A stretch of 9,584 bases of DNA from GSA-30 sp036384435 (GTDB lineage Bacteria > Pseudomonadota > Gammaproteobacteria > Xanthomonadales > Rhodanobacteraceae), in NCBI RefSeq assembly GCF_036384435.1, contig NZ_DASVMI010000091.1:1-9584 (forward strand). The letters run 5' to 3'. This document shows positions 8,488 to 9,584 of this stretch, one piece after another (position 1 is the stretch's first letter; each line of letters begins with the position of its first letter). The notes under the pieces were generated by a model. The model ran no database searches. It had not been told where the DNA came from and saw only the letters and a program-made list of their open reading frames with translations. The translations under genes and the position numbers were made by a program.

Positions 8488-8496
8488 TGGTTTAAG
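8488..8496 (+). promoter_or_regulatory. Weak candidate extended -10 for metB
   Basis: TGG followed by TTTAAG (8488-8496) is an extended -10-like element, with four of six -10 matches. There is no recognisable -35. Transcription would start near 8503 and give a leader of about 48 nt to the ATG at 8551, with the 8444-8472 dyad just upstream of the promoter. This is tentative. Confidence 0.2.
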
Positions 8497-8514
8497 ATGG
8501 CCGCCTACTCGATT

Positions 8515-8524
8515 GGGCTAGCCC
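8515..8524. repeat. 10-bp perfect palindrome upstream of metB
   Basis: GGGCTAGCCC is self-complementary and ends 26 nt before the metB ATG. It could be half of an operator or a small fold in the leader. A 10-bp palindrome alone is weak evidence of function. Confidence 0.3.
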
Positions 8525-8550
8525 GCATTAACAATTTCAAGTCATTGAAT

Positions 8551-9584
8551 ATGAAAGAAAAAGCCAAAAAAACACTTGGAATCGGCACGCGTGCAATCCA
8601 TGCGGGACAGAGCCCCGACCCGTCGACCGGCGCCATCATGACGCCTATTTACGCCACATCGACATATGTCCAGGAAAGCCCTGGCAAGCATAAGGGGTAC
8701 GAGTACTCGCGCACCCAAAATCCGACGCGCATGGCCTATGAGCGATGCGTCGCCGACCTGGAGGGTGGCGTCGCTGGATTTGCATTTGGCTCGGGACTTG
8801 CTGCGGCAAGCACGGTTCTGGACATGCTCGATTCCGGCAGCCACGTCATTGCGATGGACGATCTATACGGCGGAACATATCGGCTTTTCGAGCGGGTCAG
8901 ACGACGCTCGGCGGGACTCAATTTCAGCTTCGTCGACCTGAACGATGAAGCCGCACTTAAAGCAAGCCTGACGCCGCAAACCAGGGTGATCTGGGCTGAA
9001 TCGCCGACTAATCCCATGCTCAAGCTGGTGGACCTGCGCAAGGTTGCGCGTTTTGCGAAGAAGCATGGCCTGATCCTGGTGGTGGACAACACGTTTTGTT
9101 CACCTGTCTTGCAGCGACCGTTGGAGCATGGCGCCGATCTGGTGTTGCACTCGGCGACTAAATATCTCAATGGCCATTCCGACATGGTCGGAGGGATCGT
9201 GGTGGCTGGCACGTCCGCATTAGCCGAACAGATGGCATTTCTGCAGAATTCGGTGGGCGCGATCGCAGGACCGTTCGATGCCTTCCTCGCGATGCGTGGT
9301 TTGAAGACGCTTCATCTGCGCATGAAGGCGCACTGCGAAAGTGCCGCTGAATTGGCCAAATGGCTTGAGCGCCATCCGGCGATTGAAAAAGTCATCTACC
9401 CGGGGCTGAAGTCGCACCCGCAGCACGCCTTGGCGCGCCGACAGATGGACGGCTTCGGCGGAATCATCAGTGTCGAAGTCAAGGGTGGACTTAAGAGAGC
9501 GCGTCGAATGTTAGAGCGCTGTGAGTTGTTTGCATTGGCCGAATCGCTGGGTGGTGTGGAGAGTCTCATCGAGCATCCCGGCAT
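8551..9584 (+). CDS. metB: Cystathionine gamma-synthase / gamma-lyase family PLP enzyme, 3' end cut by the window
   Basis: The frame is open from ATG 8551 to the window edge: 344 codons and two extra bases, of about 385-400 expected. It is a cytoplasmic Cys/Met-metabolism PLP enzyme of fold type I. The visible motifs are TRAIHAGQSPDPSTGAIMTP (13-32), YEYSRTQNPT (50-59) whose Tyr52 and Arg54 reach the neighbouring subunit's PLP, AFGSGLAA (78-85), ESPTNP (150-155), VVDNTF (177-182) with Asp179, and SATKYLNGHSD (201-211) with Schiff-base Lys204. AESLGGVESL (330-339) has Glu331, where the beta-lyases have an aromatic residue, which supports a gamma-acting enzyme. Synthase and lyase cannot be separated by eye; the CBS gene in the window favours lyase activity in reverse transsulfuration. 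ATG 8551 starts where the family homology begins. An in-frame ATG at 8497 would add 18 residues. No Shine-Dalgarno precedes 8551, and the start region is A-rich. TTA and AGA codons occur, as seldom seen in the neighbouring genes. Confidence 0.92.
   Translation, partial: MKEKAKKTLGIGTRAIHAGQSPDPSTGAIMTPIYATSTYVQESPGKHKGYEYSRTQNPTRMAYERCVADLEGGVAGFAFGSGLAAASTVLDMLDSGSHVIAMDDLYGGTYRLFERVRRRSAGLNFSFVDLNDEAALKASLTPQTRVIWAESPTNPMLKLVDLRKVARFAKKHGLILVVDNTFCSPVLQRPLEHGADLVLHSATKYLNGHSDMVGGIVVAGTSALAEQMAFLQNSVGAIAGPFDAFLAMRGLKTLHLRMKAHCESAAELAKWLERHPAIEKVIYPGLKSHPQHALARRQMDGFGGIISVEVKGGLKRARRMLERCELFALAESLGGVESLIEHPG

Larger units (their letters stand above)
8337..8550. promoter_or_regulatory. Divergent control region between rmlB (leftward) and metB (rightward)
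   Basis: This 214-bp non-coding gap is the only place in the window where the rml-manC operon and metB can both have promoters. It holds a perfect 8-bp inverted repeat (8444-8472), a 10-bp palindrome (8515-8524) and, towards metB, a distinctly AT-rich end. I found no open reading frame in it with a recognisable product, and no JUMPstart/ops element of the kind that recruits RfaH in enteric O-antigen operons. Confidence 0.7.

Noticed and set aside
8337..8550. JUMPstart/ops element for RfaH-type control of the rml operon
   Set aside because: No GGCGGTAG-like ops core is present on either strand of the intergenic region. GGCGGGCA and GGCGGGAA occur, but they do not match beyond the first five bases and belong to the inverted repeat.

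Overview
The window holds about 9.6 kb of ordinary-looking chromosomal DNA, roughly 60% GC, densely packed with genes. Every gene belongs to a well-known family. Two functions are interleaved: sulfur amino acid metabolism (transsulfuration) at both outer edges, and nucleotide-sugar supply for the cell envelope in the middle. The gene set rmlB-rmlA-rmlC-rmlD plus a fused ManC (XanB-type), flanked by a metB-like gene and a cystathionine beta-synthase with a CBS-domain tail, resembles the metB edge of the lipopolysaccharide locus of Xanthomonas and relatives. I infer a gammaproteobacterium of the Lysobacterales (Xanthomonadales), possibly Rhodanobacteraceae (Dyella, Luteibacter, Rhodanobacter type). 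Genus is not determinable by eye.

Layout, left to right. Positions 1-60 carry the first 20 codons of a possible leftward gene that leaves the window. Positions 155-1525 (+) encode cystathionine beta-synthase, with a candidate promoter and a short palindrome just upstream. Positions 1618-3447 (+) encode GlmS, glucosamine-6-phosphate synthase. A compact hairpin at 3463-3481 with A/T runs on both sides separates glmS from the convergent leftward operon. That operon is read from 8336 down to 3512 in the order rmlB, rmlA, rmlC, rmlD, manC. Its genes overlap by 2-4 nt or are 7 nt apart, so they are almost certainly co-transcribed and translationally coupled. A 214-bp divergent intergenic region (8337-8550) contains a perfect inverted repeat and a palindrome. 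Then metB-like cystathionine gamma-synthase/lyase (8551, +) runs off the right edge with 344 codons visible.

How the genes work together: RmlA, RmlB, RmlC and RmlD turn glucose-1-phosphate and dTTP into dTDP-L-rhamnose. ManC supplies mannose-6-phosphate from fructose-6-phosphate and makes GDP-mannose from mannose-1-phosphate. The phosphomannomutase joining its two reactions is not in the window. GlmS also draws on fructose-6-phosphate, for the UDP-GlcNAc used in peptidoglycan and lipid A. The outer pair, CBS and the MetB-like enzyme, would convert homocysteine and serine to cystathionine and then cysteine if the latter acts as a lyase, or serve methionine synthesis if it acts as a synthase.

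I see no RNA gene, insertion sequence, phage gene, CRISPR array or defence system, and no previously undescribed system. The points most worth a second look are the separation of the two transsulfuration genes by the sugar-nucleotide block, the dyad in the divergent metB/rmlB control region, the chain of coupled starts with GTG and TTG codons, and the palindrome over the predicted CBS promoter.
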